From positions 124,001 to 188,000 of the forward strand of contig NZ_WXEW01000007.1 in NCBI RefSeq assembly GCF_009901565.1: 64,000 bases of DNA, written 5' to 3'. Below the pieces are notes generated by a model. It did not search any database and was not told the DNA's origin. It saw only the letters and a list, made by a program, of their open reading frames with translations. Made by a program: the position numbers and the translations under genes. Each line of letters opens with the position of its first letter. Positions within the stretch are counted from its first letter, which is position 1. Positions 7,170 through 15,632 of this stretch are shown one piece after another. The DNA comes from Herbidospora solisilvae (GTDB lineage Bacteria; Actinomycetota; Actinomycetes; Streptosporangiales; Streptosporangiaceae).

Positions 7170-8861
7170 TCAGCCGCCCGAGCGGGCCTTGAACAGGGCG
7201 CGCTTGGCGGCCTTGCCGACGTTGCGGTCGGGGTGGGCCTCGGCGATCGCCTCGAGGAGCTCGTCGAGGTGGGGGTGGCGGACCTTCCAGATCACGTCGA
7301 GCAGGCTGATCAGGTCGGTCGCCGGGCCGATGTCCTCAAGGCTGCTGACGAACTCGGCACGGCCCAGGCCCGCCGAGATGGTCCACATGTCGAGGATCAG
7401 CCAGTGGGTGTCGGCCTGGGTCGGCTCGGGGGCGCCCTCGACCTCGAGCTGGGTGAGGTGGGTGGCGGCGTAGGAGCGCAGCGACTCCTCGGCCAGGGCC
7501 TTCTTCCAGGCCGGGATCGCCACCTCGCCGAGCTGACCGACCAGGGAGGCGGCCTGGACGCGCACCAGCGCGTCGGACTCGTCTTCCACGGCGGCGCCGA
7601 GCAGTTCCTCGGCGGCCTGGGCGGGCTCGCGCAGGCGCATCCAGGCGGCGAACTCGGCGTCGGCCTCCTCTTCGGACATGTCGGCGCTGAGCGACAGCAG
7701 GTCGTGGGCCGTCATGGCGTCGATGGCCGGGCGGGCGTCGATGTCGAGGTCGGCCTCGTCGACCAGGTGGACGACGCCCTCGGTGCCCAGGGAGGTCAGC
7801 CTGACCGTCTGGCCGTCGACCTCGGCCATGCCGTAGCCGGTCAGCCAGTCGAGGACGGGGGCCAGCGGGTCGCCGGCCGCCTCCCACGCGGCGTCGCCCA
7901 GATCGTCGTAGTCGCGGACCGCCTCGGACAGCTCCTCGCGCAGCTCGTCGAGCGCCTTCTGGCCGCCGCTCAGCAGGACCCGGATCAGGGTCTCGCGGGT
8001 CAGGCCCGACAGGGCCAGGGTCAGGTCGTCGTCGTCGAGTTCGGGGTCGCCGTAGTCGATCGAGCCGAGGCCGAGCATCCAGGCGTCGAGGACGTCTTCG
8101 TCGTCGTCGAACGGCCAGGCGGCGGTGTCGGAGTCGATGCTCACGGTGTCCTCACCCGAGGGGGTGACGAACTCCAGGTCGATCGCGAGGTTCCACAGGT
8201 TCCACAACTTCTGCGGGCCGGACAGGCCCAGGGCCGTCACGGCCTCCTCGACCTCGGCGTCGGTCAGCAGCGTCGACTCGCCGACCTTGCGGTCGGTGCC
8301 GATCCAGACCGACAGGTCGCGGGCGGCGGCGATCAGCGGCACCCGGCGGGCGTCGGCGGCCAGCTCGGCGTCGGGGCGCAGCCGCAGGGTCGGCAGCTCG
8401 GCGAGCTCGTCGGCGAACGGCTCGAAGTCGCCGAGGCCCTCGTCCTCCTCGCCGTCGTCCTCCTCGTCCCACTCGGTCTCGCCGATGGCGTCCTCCATGC
8501 GGTCGACGAAGTCGTCCTCCAGCGCGTCGAGCTCGTTGAGCAGCAGCTCCAGGCGGTCGGAGGCGGGCGTCAGGCGGCCGGTCTCGTCGAGGAAGGTCAG
8601 GTAGGACCGCAACGACGGCACCATCGCGTCGGCGGCGGCGTCGGGGTCTTCGACCACCTGTGGAAGACGGTCGAGCATGAGGGGGCGCAGATCGTCGCGG
8701 CGCCAGTGGCCCACGTCGGAACGCTGGCTCAGGCGGTGCCACAGGGCGGCCGAGCCGACCAGGTCGGGGTCGCTTTCCGGGGCGTGGACGGGCACCCAGA
8801 GAAGGAATTCCTGGAGCAGGGGACGCAGTTCAGCCGCGGCTGCCTCAATGCGATCTGTCAC
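7170..8861 (-). CDS. Large acidic conserved protein of unknown function
   Basis: A 563-residue cytoplasmic protein, strongly acidic, with an Asp/Glu-rich stretch around residues 130-145 (EWDEEDDGEEDEGLG) and others near 270-300. A segment near 195-260 (DLSVWIGTDRKVGESTLLTDAEVEEAV read in parts) resembles a winged-helix-like repeat seen in actinomycete proteins of unknown role, and the C-terminal 150 residues look like short helical HEAT-type repeats (VQAASLVGQLGEVAIPAWKKALA). No catalytic motif or membrane segment is visible. It is monocistronic, on the same strand as ndgR and downstream of it. The family is probably conserved in actinobacteria, but I cannot assign a function. Confidence 0.7.
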   Translation of the reverse strand: MTDRIEAAAAELRPLLQEFLLWVPVHAPESDPDLVGSAALWHRLSQRSDVGHWRRDDLRPLMLDRLPQVVEDPDAAADAMVPSLRSYLTFLDETGRLTPASDRLELLLNELDALEDDFVDRMEDAIGETEWDEEDDGEEDEGLGDFEPFADELAELPTLRLRPDAELAADARRVPLIAAARDLSVWIGTDRKVGESTLLTDAEVEEAVTALGLSGPQKLWNLWNLAIDLEFVTPSGEDTVSIDSDTAAWPFDDDEDVLDAWMLGLGSIDYGDPELDDDDLTLALSGLTRETLIRVLLSGGQKALDELREELSEAVRDYDDLGDAAWEAAGDPLAPVLDWLTGYGMAEVDGQTVRLTSLGTEGVVHLVDEADLDIDARPAIDAMTAHDLLSLSADMSEEEADAEFAAWMRLREPAQAAEELLGAAVEDESDALVRVQAASLVGQLGEVAIPAWKKALAEESLRSYAATHLTQLEVEGAPEPTQADTHWLILDMWTISAGLGRAEFVSSLEDIGPATDLISLLDVIWKVRHPHLDELLEAIAEAHPDRNVGKAAKRALFKARSGG

Positions 8862-8893
8862 CCCGCCAGCCTAGGGCCAACAAGCGAAGCCAT

Positions 8894-8905
8894 CTAACCG
8901 GTTAG
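8894..8905. promoter_or_regulatory. Perfect 12-bp palindrome CTAACCGGTTAG
   Basis: A fully symmetrical 12-mer in the 62-nt gap between the end of ndgR and the start of the acidic-protein gene, 32 nt upstream of that start codon. Its place suggests an operator for the acidic-protein gene, though a chance palindrome is possible. Confidence 0.35.
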
Positions 8906-8923
8906 CCCCCTTCGGCCCACCGT

Positions 8924-9652
8924 TCAGGACCCGTTCGCGCCCGCCCTGCGCATGGCCTCGGTGATGCGGTCGGCGGCGCTCACGACGGGCGCGGCGTGGA
9001 GGCGGCCGGGGGTGCGGGTGAGGCGCTCTATGGGGCCCGAGACCGACACGGCGGCGATCACCTTGCCGCCCACGCCCCGGATGGGCGCCGACACCGAGGC
9101 GACGCCCTGTTCGCGCTCGCCGACGCTGTGGGCCCAGCCGCGCCGCCGGACGCTGGCCAGGGTCGCGGCGGTGAACTTGGCGCCGCGCAGGCCGCGGTGG
9201 AGCCGGTCGGGCTCCTCCCAGGCCAGCAGGATCTGGGCGGCCGACCCGGCGCTCATCGGCAGCGCCGACCCGACGGGAACGGTGTCGCGCAGGCCGCTGG
9301 CGCGTTCCGCCGCCGCGACGCACACCCGCTCGTCGCCCTGGCGGCGGTAGAGCTGGGCGCTCTCGCCGGTGAGGTCGCGCAACTGGGTCAGGACGGGACC
9401 CGCGACCGCGAGCAGGCGGTCTTCGCCCGCCGCAGTGGACAACTCGGACAACCGCGGCCCCAATATGAAACGGCCCTGCGTGTCGCGGGACACGATCCGG
9501 TGATGCTCCAGGGCCACCGCGAGGCGGTGGGCAGTGGGCCGGGCCAACCCGGTGGCCTGGACCAACTGCGCCAGCGACGCCGGTCCGGCCTCCAGGGCGT
9601 TGAGCACGAGGACGGCCTTGTCGAGTACGCCGACTCCGCTAGAGTTGTCCAT
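8924..9652 (-). CDS. ndgR: IclR family regulator of leucine biosynthesis (NdgR-like)
   Basis: A 242-residue IclR-type regulator: winged helix-turn-helix in the first 70 residues (SLAQLVQATGLARPTAHRL) and an effector-binding domain behind it (SAGSAAQILLAW, GVASVSAPIRG). Divergent orientation from leuCD is the conserved arrangement of NdgR in Streptomyces, which controls leuCD and other amino-acid genes; the name here rests on that synteny and family. A 25-base repeat overlaps its own start codon and recurs in the leuC promoter, suggesting self-control. The start ATG at 9652 gives MDNSSGVGVLDKA, matching the family N-terminus. Confidence 0.9.
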   Translation of the reverse strand: MDNSSGVGVLDKAVLVLNALEAGPASLAQLVQATGLARPTAHRLAVALEHHRIVSRDTQGRFILGPRLSELSTAAGEDRLLAVAGPVLTQLRDLTGESAQLYRRQGDERVCVAAAERASGLRDTVPVGSALPMSAGSAAQILLAWEEPDRLHRGLRGAKFTAATLASVRRRGWAHSVGEREQGVASVSAPIRGVGGKVIAAVSVSGPIERLTRTPGRLHAAPVVSAADRITEAMRRAGANGS

Positions 9653-9753
9653 ACCCCGATACTGCCGTCTCGCTATCCGAGATGCAACCGCAGTAGTGGC
9701 GGTAAGAAGATACAGTGTCCATATCCCGATATATCAGTCTCATGATAAGAGAC
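9647..9753. promoter_or_regulatory. Candidate twin NdgR sites between ndgR and leuC
   Basis: A 25-base element starting GTCCATA at 9647-9671 recurs at 9717-9741 with 20 of 25 identities, exactly 70 bp away. Each copy leads into an inverted repeat: TCTCG-N5-CGAGA at 9668-9682 and GTCTC-N7-GAGAC at 9737-9753. The first copy covers the ndgR start codon, the second lies 30-70 nt upstream of leuC. The layout fits one regulator binding both sites to control both genes. Confidence 0.6.
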
Positions 9754-9784
9754 GGGACGATAACGCGAGGAGGCGTTGGAGACC

Positions 9785-11173
9785 ATGGGACGCACACTGG
9801 CCGAGAAAGTATGGGAGCAGCACGTCGTCAGGCGCGCCGACGGTGAGCCCGACCTGCTCTTCATCGACCTCCACCTCATCCACGAGGTGACCAGCCCGCA
9901 GGCGTTCGACGGGCTCCGCATGGCCGGGCGGCCGGTGCGCCGCCCCGACCTGACCATCGCCACCGAGGACCACAACGTGCCGACGGTCCGCGGCCCGATC
10001 GCCGACCCGGTGTCCCGCACCCAGGTCGAGACGCTGCGCAAGAACGCCGCCGAGTTCGGCATCCGGCTCCACCCCATGGGCGACGCCGGCCAGGGCGTGG
10101 TGCACATCATCGGCCCGCAGTTCGGGCTCACCCAGCCGGGCATGACGATCGTCTGCGGCGACAGCCACACCTCGACCCACGGCGCCTTCGGCGGCATCGC
10201 GTTCGGCATCGGCACCTCCGAGGTGGAGCACGTGCTGGCCACGCAGACGCTGCCGGCCTACCGGCCGAAGACGATGGCGATCGAGGTCAAGGGCGCGCTG
10301 CCGTTCGGCGTCACGGCCAAGGACCTGATCCTGGCGATCATCGCCGAGATCGGCACCGGCGGCGGCCAGGGCTACATCGTCGAATACCGCGGCGAGGCGA
10401 TCCGGAACCTCTCGATGGAGGGCCGGATGACCGTCTGCAACATGTCCATCGAGGCGGGCGCCCGCGCGGGCATGATCGCCCCCGACCAGACGACCTTCGA
10501 CTACCTGAAGGGCCGTCCCCACGCCCCCGAGGGCGAGGCGTGGGACGCCGCGGTCGACTACTGGAAGACGCTGCGCACCGACGACGACGCCGTCTTCGAC
10601 AAGGTCGTGGAGATCGACGCCGCGACGCTCACCCCGTTCGTCACGTGGGGCACCAACCCCGGCCAGGGCGCGCCGCTGAGCTCGGTCGTCCCGGCGCCGG
10701 AGCAGTTCGGCGACCCGATCGAGCGGTCGGCCGCCGAGCGGGCGCTGGAGTACATGGGGCTGACCGCCGGCACCCGGCTCACCGACGTCGAGGTCGACAC
10801 GGTGTTCGTCGGCTCGTGCACCAACGGCCGGCTCGAAGACCTGCGGGCCGCCGCCGAGATCCTCCAGGGCCGTCAGGTCAAGACGCGCACGCTGATCGTG
10901 CCGGGCTCGATGATGGTCAAGCTCCAGGCCGAGGCCGAAGGGCTCCACGAGGTGTTCAAGGCCGCCGGGGCCGAGTGGCGGGAGGCCGGGTGCTCGATGT
11001 GCCTGGGCATGAACCCCGACACCCTCGCGCCGGGGGAGCGCAGCGCCTCCACGTCCAACCGCAACTTCGAGGGCCGGCAGGGCAAGGGTGGCCGCACCCA
11101 CCTGGTGTCGCCGCAGGTCGCCGCGGCGACCGCCGTCACCGGCAAGCTGACCGCCCCCGCCGATCTCGTCTGA
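9785..11173 (+). CDS. leuC: 3-isopropylmalate dehydratase large subunit
   Basis: A 462-residue aconitase-family subunit that, with LeuD, isomerises 2-isopropylmalate to 3-isopropylmalate in leucine synthesis. Iron-sulfur cluster ligands are visible as the Cys in VGSCTNGR and the pair in [23 protein letters not shown] and NRNFEGRQG are family hallmarks. An AGGAGG at 9768-9773 lies 11 nt before the ATG at 9785; a TTG at 9776 would be too close to it. The gene is followed 14 nt later by leuD and is probably under NdgR. Confidence 0.97.
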   Translation: MGRTLAEKVWEQHVVRRADGEPDLLFIDLHLIHEVTSPQAFDGLRMAGRPVRRPDLTIATEDHNVPTVRGPIADPVSRTQVETLRKNAAEFGIRLHPMGDAGQGVVHIIGPQFGLTQPGMTIVCGDSHTSTHGAFGGIAFGIGTSEVEHVLATQTLPAYRPKTMAIEVKGALPFGVTAKDLILAIIAEIGTGGGQGYIVEYRGEAIRNLSMEGRMTVCNMSIEAGARAGMIAPDQTTFDYLKGRPHAPEGEAWDAAVDYWKTLRTDDDAVFDKVVEIDAATLTPFVTWGTNPGQGAPLSSVVPAPEQFGDPIERSAAERALEYMGLTAGTRLTDVEVDTVFVGSCTNGRLEDLRAAAEILQGRQVKTRTLIVPGSMMVKLQAEAEGLHEVFKAAGAEWREAGCSMCLGMNPDTLAPGERSASTSNRNFEGRQGKGGRTHLVSPQVAAATAVTGKLTAPADLV

Positions 11174-11187
11174 CTCGGAGAGCTCTG

Positions 11188-11775
11188 ATGGACGCCTTCG
11201 TCACCCACACCGGCACCGCCGTCCCGCTGCGGCGCAGCAACGTCGACACCGACCAGATCATCCCGGCCGTCTGGCTCAAGCAGGTCAGCCGCACCGGCTT
11301 CGAGAAGGGCCTGTTCGCCGCCTGGCGCGAGGACCCCTCGTTCGTGCTCAACGACCCGGCCTACACCGGCGCCTCGATCCTGGTCTCCGGTCCCGACTTC
11401 GGCACCGGCTCCTCCCGCGAGCACGCCGTCTGGGCCCTGCAGCAGTACGGCTTCCGCGTCGTCATCGCCGCCCGCTTCGGCGACATCTTCCGCAACAACT
11501 CCACCAAGATGGGCCTGCTCCCGGTGGTCCTGACGCCCGAGGCGGTGGAGACGCTCCAGAAGGCCGTCGAGGCCGACCCCGCGACCGAGATCACCGTCGA
11601 CCTGGCCGAGCGCGAGGTGCGGGCGGCGGGTCAGACGTGGTCGTTCGAGATCGACGACTACACCCGCTGGCGGCTGATGGAGGGCCTCGACGACATCGGC
11701 CTGACCCTCCGGCACGCCGACGCCATCGCGGCGTACGAGAGCGAGCGGCAGCCGTGGCTGCCGAAGACCGCCTGA
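11188..11775 (+). CDS. leuD: 3-isopropylmalate dehydratase small subunit
   Basis: A 195-residue swivel-domain partner of LeuC. The N-terminus [31 protein letters not shown], taken in pieces, contains the family motif [23 protein letters not shown] provides the substrate-binding loop, and [13 protein letters not shown] follows. The ATG start directly follows leuC (14 nt), so the two form an operon. The final 22 nt overlap a small downstream reading frame. Confidence 0.97.
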   Translation: MDAFVTHTGTAVPLRRSNVDTDQIIPAVWLKQVSRTGFEKGLFAAWREDPSFVLNDPAYTGASILVSGPDFGTGSSREHAVWALQQYGFRVVIAARFGDIFRNNSTKMGLLPVVLTPEAVETLQKAVEADPATEITVDLAEREVRAAGQTWSFEIDDYTRWRLMEGLDDIGLTLRHADAIAAYESERQPWLPKTA

Positions 11776-12008
11776 CCGGGCCGGACGACGACCCCGAGGA
11801 ATTTCTGGCGCGGCGGCTGCGCGACGCGCAACGCCGCGTTCGGGACCTACCCTTGACAGGGGAGGAGCGGGAACGTGTCGCTCGGAGGCTGCTCGCGATC
11901 TGCGATGCGGCAAAGCGCGACATTCCCCACGCAACCACCCGGCTGGAGGGCTTCATCGCCTTCCTGGACGGCGAATTCGACACGCCGAGTGGCGGTGAAT
12001 TCACGTAA
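11754..12008 (+). CDS. Small conserved-looking protein overlapping leuD
   Basis: An 84-residue acidic, helical protein starting at a GTG that lies 22 nt inside leuD in another frame. It contains [28 protein letters not shown] (in parts), then [18 protein letters not shown] and [14 protein letters not shown]. Codon use past leuD stays strongly GC3-rich, which supports real coding. No membrane segment or known motif is visible. Translational coupling to leuD is likely. It is not recognised as any family; it may be a small helical regulatory or structural protein. Confidence 0.6.
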   Translation: MAAEDRLTGPDDDPEEFLARRLRDAQRRVRDLPLTGEERERVARRLLAICDAAKRDIPHATTRLEGFIAFLDGEFDTPSGGEFT

Positions 12009-12013
12009 GGTGA

Positions 12014-12042
12014 TTGAGTCGCGCGCGTTCCTCCCCTACTTT
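12014..12042 (+). promoter_or_regulatory. Promoter of the HU gene
   Basis: TTGAGT (12014-12019) and TACTTT (12037-12042) are exactly 17 nt apart, a good housekeeping match. A strong GGGGGAGG Shine-Dalgarno follows at 12055-12062, just before the HU start codon. Confidence 0.7.
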
Positions 12043-12068
12043 CAAAGCGCGTAAGGGGGAGGAACCAC

Positions 12069-12368
12069 ATGAACAAGAAGGAACTCGTCGACGCCATCGC
12101 CGACCGTGTCGGCGACAAGAAGACGGCGACCGAAGCGATCAACGCCGTCATCGACGCCATTCAGCACGCCGTGGCCAGCGGCGACAAGGTCTCGATCACC
12201 GGCTTCGGCGCTTTCGAAATGGCGCACAAGCCGGCCCGCACCGCGCGCAACCCTTCCACGGGTGAGCCGATCAAGGTCGCCGAGAGCTGGGCGCCGAAGT
12301 TCCGTCCGGGGGCCGATTTCAAGGAACTGGTCAACGCGGGCGGAAAGAAGGCGCAGAAGAAGAAGTAG
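12069..12368 (+). CDS. hup: HU family DNA-binding protein
   Basis: A 99-residue histone-like nucleoid protein that bends DNA as a dimer. The N-terminus MNKKELVDAIADRVGDKK and the arm region FGAFEMAHKPARTARNPSTGEPI (in parts) match HU; the C-terminus has a short lysine tail (GGKKAQKKK), unlike the long Lys/Ala tail of HupS or mycobacterial HupB. It therefore resembles HupA of Streptomyces. The strong Shine-Dalgarno and promoter suggest high expression. It has its own promoter in the 60-nt gap after the small ORF. Confidence 0.95.
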   Translation: MNKKELVDAIADRVGDKKTATEAINAVIDAIQHAVASGDKVSITGFGAFEMAHKPARTARNPSTGEPIKVAESWAPKFRPGADFKELVNAGGKKAQKKK

Positions 12369-12433
12369 CGAGAGACGCGGACGGCCGAAGGCCGGCCGTG
12401 GCTCGAGCCGGGAGAAAGCAATAAAACGCGGAT

Positions 12434-12475
12434 AACGGCGCACCCGATGCAAACGATCGTTTCGGGGGCGCCGTT
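12434..12475. terminator. Hairpin between hup and the TetR gene
   Basis: AACGGCGC (12434-12441) pairs with GCGCCGTT (12468-12475), with a further CCGA/TCGG pair inside. It sits between two convergent genes with no T tract and probably ends transcription in both directions. Confidence 0.6.
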
Positions 12476-12480
12476 CCTGT

Positions 12481-13398
12481 TCACGGCACCGGAAATGTGC
12501 TGAGCGTAATGAACGAGATCACCCCGTCGGTCAGCACGATGTTGACCCGCTGGCCCGGCCGGAGCAGCCGCAGCGGGCCCGCGTCGAAGGCCGCGGCCGG
12601 GAACGGCACCTCGGTGCCGTCGTCGAGGTAGACCGACCCGGACCGGGTCTCGTCGTCGAAGGTCTTCACCGTCGCCTGCACGCCGTCAGGGTAGTCGATG
12701 TAGGACGCGAGGCCTCTGAGGATGACGTCGAGCCCGAGCTCGAACCGGTAGTCGTTGGTCTCGCCGGTCATGTAGGGCGCCATCGCCGTCAGGTTGGGGT
12801 ATTCGTCGGCCGGCAGGTCGCGGAAGTAGCCCTCCAGCTGCTCCATGACCTCGGCCCACTCCTCGGGCGTGGAGGCCTGGAAACGCTGCTCCCAGGTGCT
12901 CTCCTCCAGGGTGAAGCCTTCGAGGAAGGTCGACAGCAGGTCGCCCGCGATGGCGGCGACCCGGTCGGGCAGGCCGCCGGAGCGCAGGATCGCCATCAGC
13001 TTCTCGACGTTGGGCATCAGCTCGGGCGTGAACGGCACGTGCTGCATCGAGATCCAGGCCAGGTCGCGATGGGCGCGCAGGCGTTCCCGGCCGGCCCGCG
13101 CGAAGTCCTTGATCTGCTCCATCCAGTTCGCCGGGTCGGGCTCGGGCAGGCCGCCGCCGACGAACATGCGTTCGTACATGAGCTTGAACAGCTCTTCTTT
13201 GTTCTGTACGTGGGCGTACAGGGCCGAGACCGCGACGCTCAGCTCGGCGGCGACCTGGCGCATGCTCATGCGGTGGTAGCCCTCGCGGTCGAGCACGACG
13301 TAGGCCGCGTCGACGATGCGGTCGCGGGTGAGCGGGACCTTCGCCGGACGCTTGGGCTCGTGCTCGTTCTTCTCCCATGGAGGCGTCGGCATGGTCAT
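12481..13398 (-). CDS. TetR family repressor with a C-terminal cold-shock-like domain
   Basis: A 305-residue regulator. Residues 20-70 carry the TetR helix-turn-helix (TRDRIVDAAYVVLDREGYHRMSMRQVAAELSV in parts; SALYAHVQNKEEL). A TetR-type effector domain follows to about residue 240. The last 65 residues are an extra domain: VQATVKTFDDETRSGS, then YLDDGTEVPFPAAAF, then LRLLRPGQRVNIVL and FITLSTF. This strand pattern resembles a cold-shock/OB fold, which is unusual at the end of a TetR protein. The gene faces an efflux pump across four palindromic sites, so it is very likely its repressor. The ATG at 13398 was chosen over an upstream start because the upstream sequence holds the operators. Confidence 0.85.
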   Translation of the reverse strand: MTMPTPPWEKNEHEPKRPAKVPLTRDRIVDAAYVVLDREGYHRMSMRQVAAELSVAVSALYAHVQNKEELFKLMYERMFVGGGLPEPDPANWMEQIKDFARAGRERLRAHRDLAWISMQHVPFTPELMPNVEKLMAILRSGGLPDRVAAIAGDLLSTFLEGFTLEESTWEQRFQASTPEEWAEVMEQLEGYFRDLPADEYPNLTAMAPYMTGETNDYRFELGLDVILRGLASYIDYPDGVQATVKTFDDETRSGSVYLDDGTEVPFPAAAFDAGPLRLLRPGQRVNIVLTDGVISFITLSTFPVP

Positions 13399-13417
13399 GG
13401 CGCCAAGCCTTTCAGAT

Positions 13418-13486
13418 GAACAGTGTTCTTGCTTACTGAACACCGTTCATGCTAGAACAGTGTTCACTTCATTATGAACACTGTTC
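13418..13486. promoter_or_regulatory. Array of four palindromic operators (GAACA-N-TGTTC)
   Basis: Four copies: GAACAGTGTTC (13418-13428), GAACACCGTTC (13438-13448), GAACAGTGTTC (13455-13465) and GAACACTGTTC (13476-13486). Three are perfect inverted repeats and one has a single mismatch. Centres are 20, 17 and 21 bp apart. They fill the space between the divergent TetR and MFS genes and so must overlap both promoters. Confidence 0.85.
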
Positions 13487-13505
13487 TCCTCCCGGGGGTA
13501 ATCGC

Positions 13506-14948
13506 ATGTCCCACACGACCGTCGCGGGGGTGACGGAGGGCTACCGGTGGCGCTGGCCCGCCCTCTTCGTCATCCTCGGCGCCGAGATCATGGACCTGAT
13601 CGACGCCATGGTCACCAACATCGCCGGCCCGCACATCCAGGCCGAACTGGGCGGCTCCGAGACGCTGCTCCAGTGGCTCGGCGCCGCCTACACCCTGGCC
13701 ATGGCCACCGGCCTGCTCACCGGCGGCCGGCTCGGCGACGTCTTCGGGCGGCGCCGCATGTTCCTCGTCGGCGCCGTCGGCTTCACCGTCAGCTCGCTGC
13801 TCTGCGGCCTGGCGATGTCGCCCGAGATGCTCGTCGCCTCACGCGCCCTCCAGGGCCTGTTCGCCGCCGTCATGCTGCCGCAGGGGCTCGGCATGCTGCG
13901 CGAGATGTTCCCGCCCGCGGAGATGGGCAAGGCGTTCGGCATGTTCGGGCCGGTCATGGGCCTGGCGTCGGTCGGGGGGCCGATCCTGGCCGGGTGGCTG
14001 GTCGACGCCGACTTCTTCGGCACCGGCTGGCGCATGATCTTCCTGATCAACCTGCCCGTCGGGCTGCTGGCCGTCGCGGGCGGCCTGCGCTACCTGCCCG
14101 AGTCGAAGTCGCCGACCCCGCCCTCGCTCGACCTGGTCGGTGTCGTGCTCGCCTCGGTCGCCGGGCTGCTCGTCGTGTTCCCGCTGGTCCAGGGCCGTGA
14201 GCACGACTGGCCCGCGTGGGCCTTCGTGATGCTGGCCGCCTCGCTCGCGGTGTTCGGGCTGTTCGGGTGGTACCAGGGCCGGCGCACCCGGGCAGGGCGC
14301 GACCCGCTGATCGAGGGCAGCCTGTTCCGCAAGCGCGCCTTCAACGGCGGCCTGGTCACCGGGCTCGTCTTCTTCTCCGGCATGTCAGGCTTCATGCTCG
14401 TCTTCAACCTCTACACCCAGATCGGGCTGCACTACTCGCCGCTGAAGGCGGGCCTGGCCGGCGTCCCGTGGTCGGTCGGCATGATCATCGGCTTCGGGCT
14501 GGTCCAGCCCCTCATGAAGCACGGCCGTGCCTGCCTCCAGGGCGGCACCCTGCTGATGACCCTCGGCGTCGTGCTCGTCTGGGTGACGCTCCAGCTCGCC
14601 GGGCTCGGCGTCACCCCCTGGCAGCTCACCCCCGCGCTGATCATCACGGGCGTCGGCATGGGCTTCCTGATGGCGCCCTTCTTCAACCTCGTGCTCGCCG
14701 GGGTGGAGCCCCACGAGACCGGCTCGGCCTCGGGCACGCTCACCGCGGTGCAGCAGCTCGGCGGCGCGTTCGGGGTGGCGCTGCTCGGCACGGTCTTCTT
14801 CGGCCTGCTCGGCGACGTGCCCAGCCCCGCCACGTTCGAGACCGCGATGGAGACCACGCTCTGGGTGGTCGCCGGGATGCTGCTGCTCACCTTCGTGGTG
14901 TCGTTCCTGCTCCCCAAGCACGTCCGCGAAGAGGATCTACAGCACTAG
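13506..14948 (+). CDS. DHA2 family multidrug efflux MFS transporter (EmrB/QacA type)
   Basis: A 480-residue membrane protein with about 14 hydrophobic segments. Family motifs include the motif A loop GGRLGDVFGRRRMF, ALQGLFAAVMLPQGLGML and the conserved LDLVGVVLAS-type segment before the central pair of helices. Such pumps export drugs or toxic metabolites by proton exchange. The ATG at 13506 is preceded by a CTCCCGGGGG-type leader and lies 20 nt after the last operator. It is divergent from the TetR gene and tail-to-tail with cofC, overlapping it by 12 nt. The substrate is unknown. Confidence 0.93.
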   Translation: MSHTTVAGVTEGYRWRWPALFVILGAEIMDLIDAMVTNIAGPHIQAELGGSETLLQWLGAAYTLAMATGLLTGGRLGDVFGRRRMFLVGAVGFTVSSLLCGLAMSPEMLVASRALQGLFAAVMLPQGLGMLREMFPPAEMGKAFGMFGPVMGLASVGGPILAGWLVDADFFGTGWRMIFLINLPVGLLAVAGGLRYLPESKSPTPPSLDLVGVVLASVAGLLVVFPLVQGREHDWPAWAFVMLAASLAVFGLFGWYQGRRTRAGRDPLIEGSLFRKRAFNGGLVTGLVFFSGMSGFMLVFNLYTQIGLHYSPLKAGLAGVPWSVGMIIGFGLVQPLMKHGRACLQGGTLLMTLGVVLVWVTLQLAGLGVTPWQLTPALIITGVGMGFLMAPFFNLVLAGVEPHETGSASGTLTAVQQLGGAFGVALLGTVFFGLLGDVPSPATFETAMETTLWVVAGMLLLTFVVSFLLPKHVREEDLQH

Positions 14949-15551
14949 CCTCGCCACGGCGGCGGTGTGGGGGCCCAGGCCCAGCGCCGCCGCCTCGGCC
15001 AGGTCCTCGATCGTGTCGACGTCGCGGCGGACCGAGTCGACGTCGGGGAGGCAGAGCTCCTTGGCGCCGCCCGACAGGTGCCGGGCCCGCGACTCGCCGC
15101 CGAACCTCGGCCGGAAGGGCACGCCGGGGCGTACCGCGTAGAGGACGGTGCCGACGTCGGCGGCGTCAGGCAGGAACGCCTGGTCGAACTCGGCCGCGGC
15201 CGCCAGCACCCGGGCCAGCTCGCGGGGGCGCAGCGCGGGCAGGTCGGCCTGCAGGGCGGCCACCGCGCCGGTGGCGCTCGCCGCCCCGGCCCGCAGGGCC
15301 GCGTTCAGCCCGACGTCCGGGTCCGGTACGACATCCGCCCCCAGCCCCGCCAGCACGGCCGCGGGCCGCGGGTCGGCCGTCACCACGATCACCCGGGTGA
15401 CCCCCTCGGCCGACGACGCGGCCGTCACCGTGTCGGCGGCCACCGCCACCGCCAGGTCCTCCCGGTGGGGCCCCGCGGCGGCGGCCAGCCGGGTCTTGGC
15501 CCTGATCAGAGTCTTGACGGGGACGATGATCGTCCATCCGAGCCGTTGCAT
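14937..15551 (-). CDS. cofC: 2-phospho-L-lactate guanylyltransferase (coenzyme F420 synthesis)
   Basis: A 204-residue nucleotidyltransferase-fold protein that activates phospholactate (or phosphoenolpyruvate in actinobacteria, where it is called FbiD) with GTP, the first committed step of coenzyme F420 assembly. The N-terminus GWTIIVPVKTLIRAKTRLA carries the VPVK...KTRL nucleotide loop, followed by VIVVTADPRPA and ALQADLPALRP, and then PRFGGESRARH near the substrate site. An alternative start 12 nt upstream (15563) would add four residues. Its position beside plsC and gpsA is conserved in actinomycetes. Confidence 0.9.
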   Translation of the reverse strand: MQRLGWTIIVPVKTLIRAKTRLAAAAGPHREDLAVAVAADTVTAASSAEGVTRVIVVTADPRPAAVLAGLGADVVPDPDVGLNAALRAGAASATGAVAALQADLPALRPRELARVLAAAAEFDQAFLPDAADVGTVLYAVRPGVPFRPRFGGESRARHLSGGAKELCLPDVDSVRRDVDTIEDLAEAAALGLGPHTAAVARLVL

Positions 15552-15632
15552 GACACCAAGCATCGCGCCTCGACATCTCCTCGGGCCAACCGGGACACTG
15601 GGGGTCCTTTCCGTGACAGACCGAGGTGTTCG

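Noticed and set aside
12434-15000. The TetR/MFS pair as part of an integrated element
   Set aside because: No integrase, attachment repeats or change in base composition was seen; it looks like a simple two-gene insertion.
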